64,000 nucleotides of DNA from Streptomyces sp. NBC_00670 (GTDB lineage: Bacteria; Actinomycetota; Actinomycetes; Streptomycetales; Streptomycetaceae): contig NZ_CP109017.1 in the NCBI RefSeq assembly GCF_036226765.1, forward strand, positions 682,001 through 746,000, read 5' to 3'. Both the position numbers and the translations under genes were made by a program. Under the pieces are notes generated by a model. That model ran no database searches and had not been told where the DNA came from. It saw only the letters and a list, made by a program, of their open reading frames with translations. Below, in pieces: positions 63,472-64,000 of the stretch (its first letter is position 1; the number at the start of each line of letters is the position of its first letter).

Positions 63472-64000
63472 CTAACGGCTGTCCGGCGCGGCCGACTTGC
63501 GCTGGATCTCGTTGACGATCGCGGCCACCAGGAGCACTCCGCCGGTGACGACGAGCTGGTAGTTGCTGTCGACCTGGAGGAGGTTGAGCGCGTTGCCGAC
63601 GACGCCGAGCAGCACCACGCCGAGGACCGTGCCGACGACGCTGCCGTGGCCGCCGGCCAGTGAGGTGCCGCCGATGACCACGGCGGCGACGGCGGTCAGC
63701 TGGGTCTGCAGCCCGGCGGTGTTGGGGGCGGCGGCGCCCAGCCGGGAGAGCAGCATCAGCCCCGCGAGCCCGGCCAGCACCCCGGCGAGCCCGTAGAGGG
63801 CGAGCTTGCGCCCGGGGACGTTGATGCCGCTGAGCCGGGCGACGTGCTCGTTGCCGCCCATGGCGAAGGCGTCCCGGCCGAAGGTGGTGAACCGCATGGT
63901 CAGCCCGGTCGCCGCCAGGACGAGCACGGCCACCACGGTCAGATACGGCACGCCGAGCAGTTCGTCGTTGCCGAGGGCGGTCATCCGGTCCCCGGTGGTG
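63472..64000 (-). CDS. Ribose-type (RbsC) ABC permease, 3' part
   Basis: At least 176 C-terminal residues of a permease whose start lies beyond the window; the frame is open to the edge (TTGDRMTALGNDELLG). It has VVAVLVLAATGLTMRFTTFGRDAFAMGGNEHVARLSGINVPGRKLALYGLAGVLAGLAGLMLLSRLGAA, with the EAA-like coupling loop (FGRDAFAMGGNEHVARLSGI), and VVIGGTSLAGGHGSVVGTVLGVVLLGVVGNALNLL. It is transcribed toward the substrate-binding protein and LysR genes. The ATPase gene (RbsA-type) is expected just beyond 64000. Confidence 0.92.
   Translation of the reverse strand, partial: TTGDRMTALGNDELLGVPYLTVVAVLVLAATGLTMRFTTFGRDAFAMGGNEHVARLSGINVPGRKLALYGLAGVLAGLAGLMLLSRLGAAAPNTAGLQTQLTAVAAVVIGGTSLAGGHGSVVGTVLGVVLLGVVGNALNLLQVDSNYQLVVTGGVLLVAAIVNEIQRKSAAPDSR

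Overview
The window is a stretch of Streptomyces (or very closely related actinomycete) chromosome. Evidence seen directly: very high GC with strong third-position GC bias, frequent GTG and TTG starts, GTGA/ATGA start-stop overlaps, and families typical of the genus: a conservon (sensor, roadblock, DUF742, GTPase), a DUF397/XRE-DUF5753 pair, a Methyltransf_19 protein, SpoIIE-type PP2C phosphatases, DUF5133, an AfsK-like kinase and DmdR/IdeR-type iron boxes. No rRNA, tRNA or CRISPR array was seen.

1-18.2 kb is accessory core: a cut-off spore photoproduct lyase family gene, an orphan cytochrome oxidase subunit I with a small membrane partner, an SDR / SRPBCC / FAD-oxidoreductase operon, a PAS-GAF-PP2C phosphatase, two secreted beta-1,3-glucan-type hydrolases (GH64; GH16 with a ricin-type domain), an AfsK-like kinase, a GlsB-type membrane protein, a DUF397/XRE pair and a methyltransferase. 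18.3-21.6 kb holds a membrane PP2C, then a nested mobile site: a 67-bp inverted-repeat element whose right-end CTAG was hit by an IS701-family IS just upstream of a YrdC/Sua5-family gene. 22.4-33.6 kb holds a SigB/F-type sigma factor, an orphan sugar-binding lipoprotein next to a conservon, a decayed pseudogene, an aldo/keto reductase, a PucR-like regulator and a DUF1360 protein.

33.7-48.1 kb is a compact iron locus. Two FecCD permeases diverge from a seven-gene operon: ferri-siderophore-binding lipoprotein, EntA, EntC, EntE, EntB isochorismatase, free aryl carrier protein, and a single-module C-A-PCP-TE synthetase. The synthetase A-domain specificity residues read DVWHFSLVDK, the serine code of EntF. 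The predicted product is therefore enterobactin (cyclic tri-DHB-serine). A Fes-like esterase and a secreted YncE-type beta-propeller complete the locus. Two near-identical iron boxes sit in its two divergent promoter regions. A transport ATPase, a phosphopantetheinyl transferase and an MbtH-like protein are absent from the window.

48.2-64 kb is a catabolic locus I cannot match to a described pathway: an extradiol-type VOC dioxygenase, two aldehyde dehydrogenases, an FAH-family hydrolase, alpha/beta hydrolase, small VOC protein, GlcG/HbpS protein, zinc-ligand-less MetE-like protein, ABM monooxygenase, L-2-hydroxyglutarate oxidase-like FAD enzyme, TIM-barrel amidohydrolase, ThDP-dependent decarboxylase-like enzyme, Ldh_2 dehydrogenase, LysR regulator and ribose-type ABC importer. 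A 15-bp dyad, GCAR-N7-TTGC, with the architecture of a LysR-type box, occurs once in each of the three promoter regions that serve the four catabolic transcripts. This unites the genes into one putative LysR regulon and is, to me, the most interesting candidate for an undescribed system.
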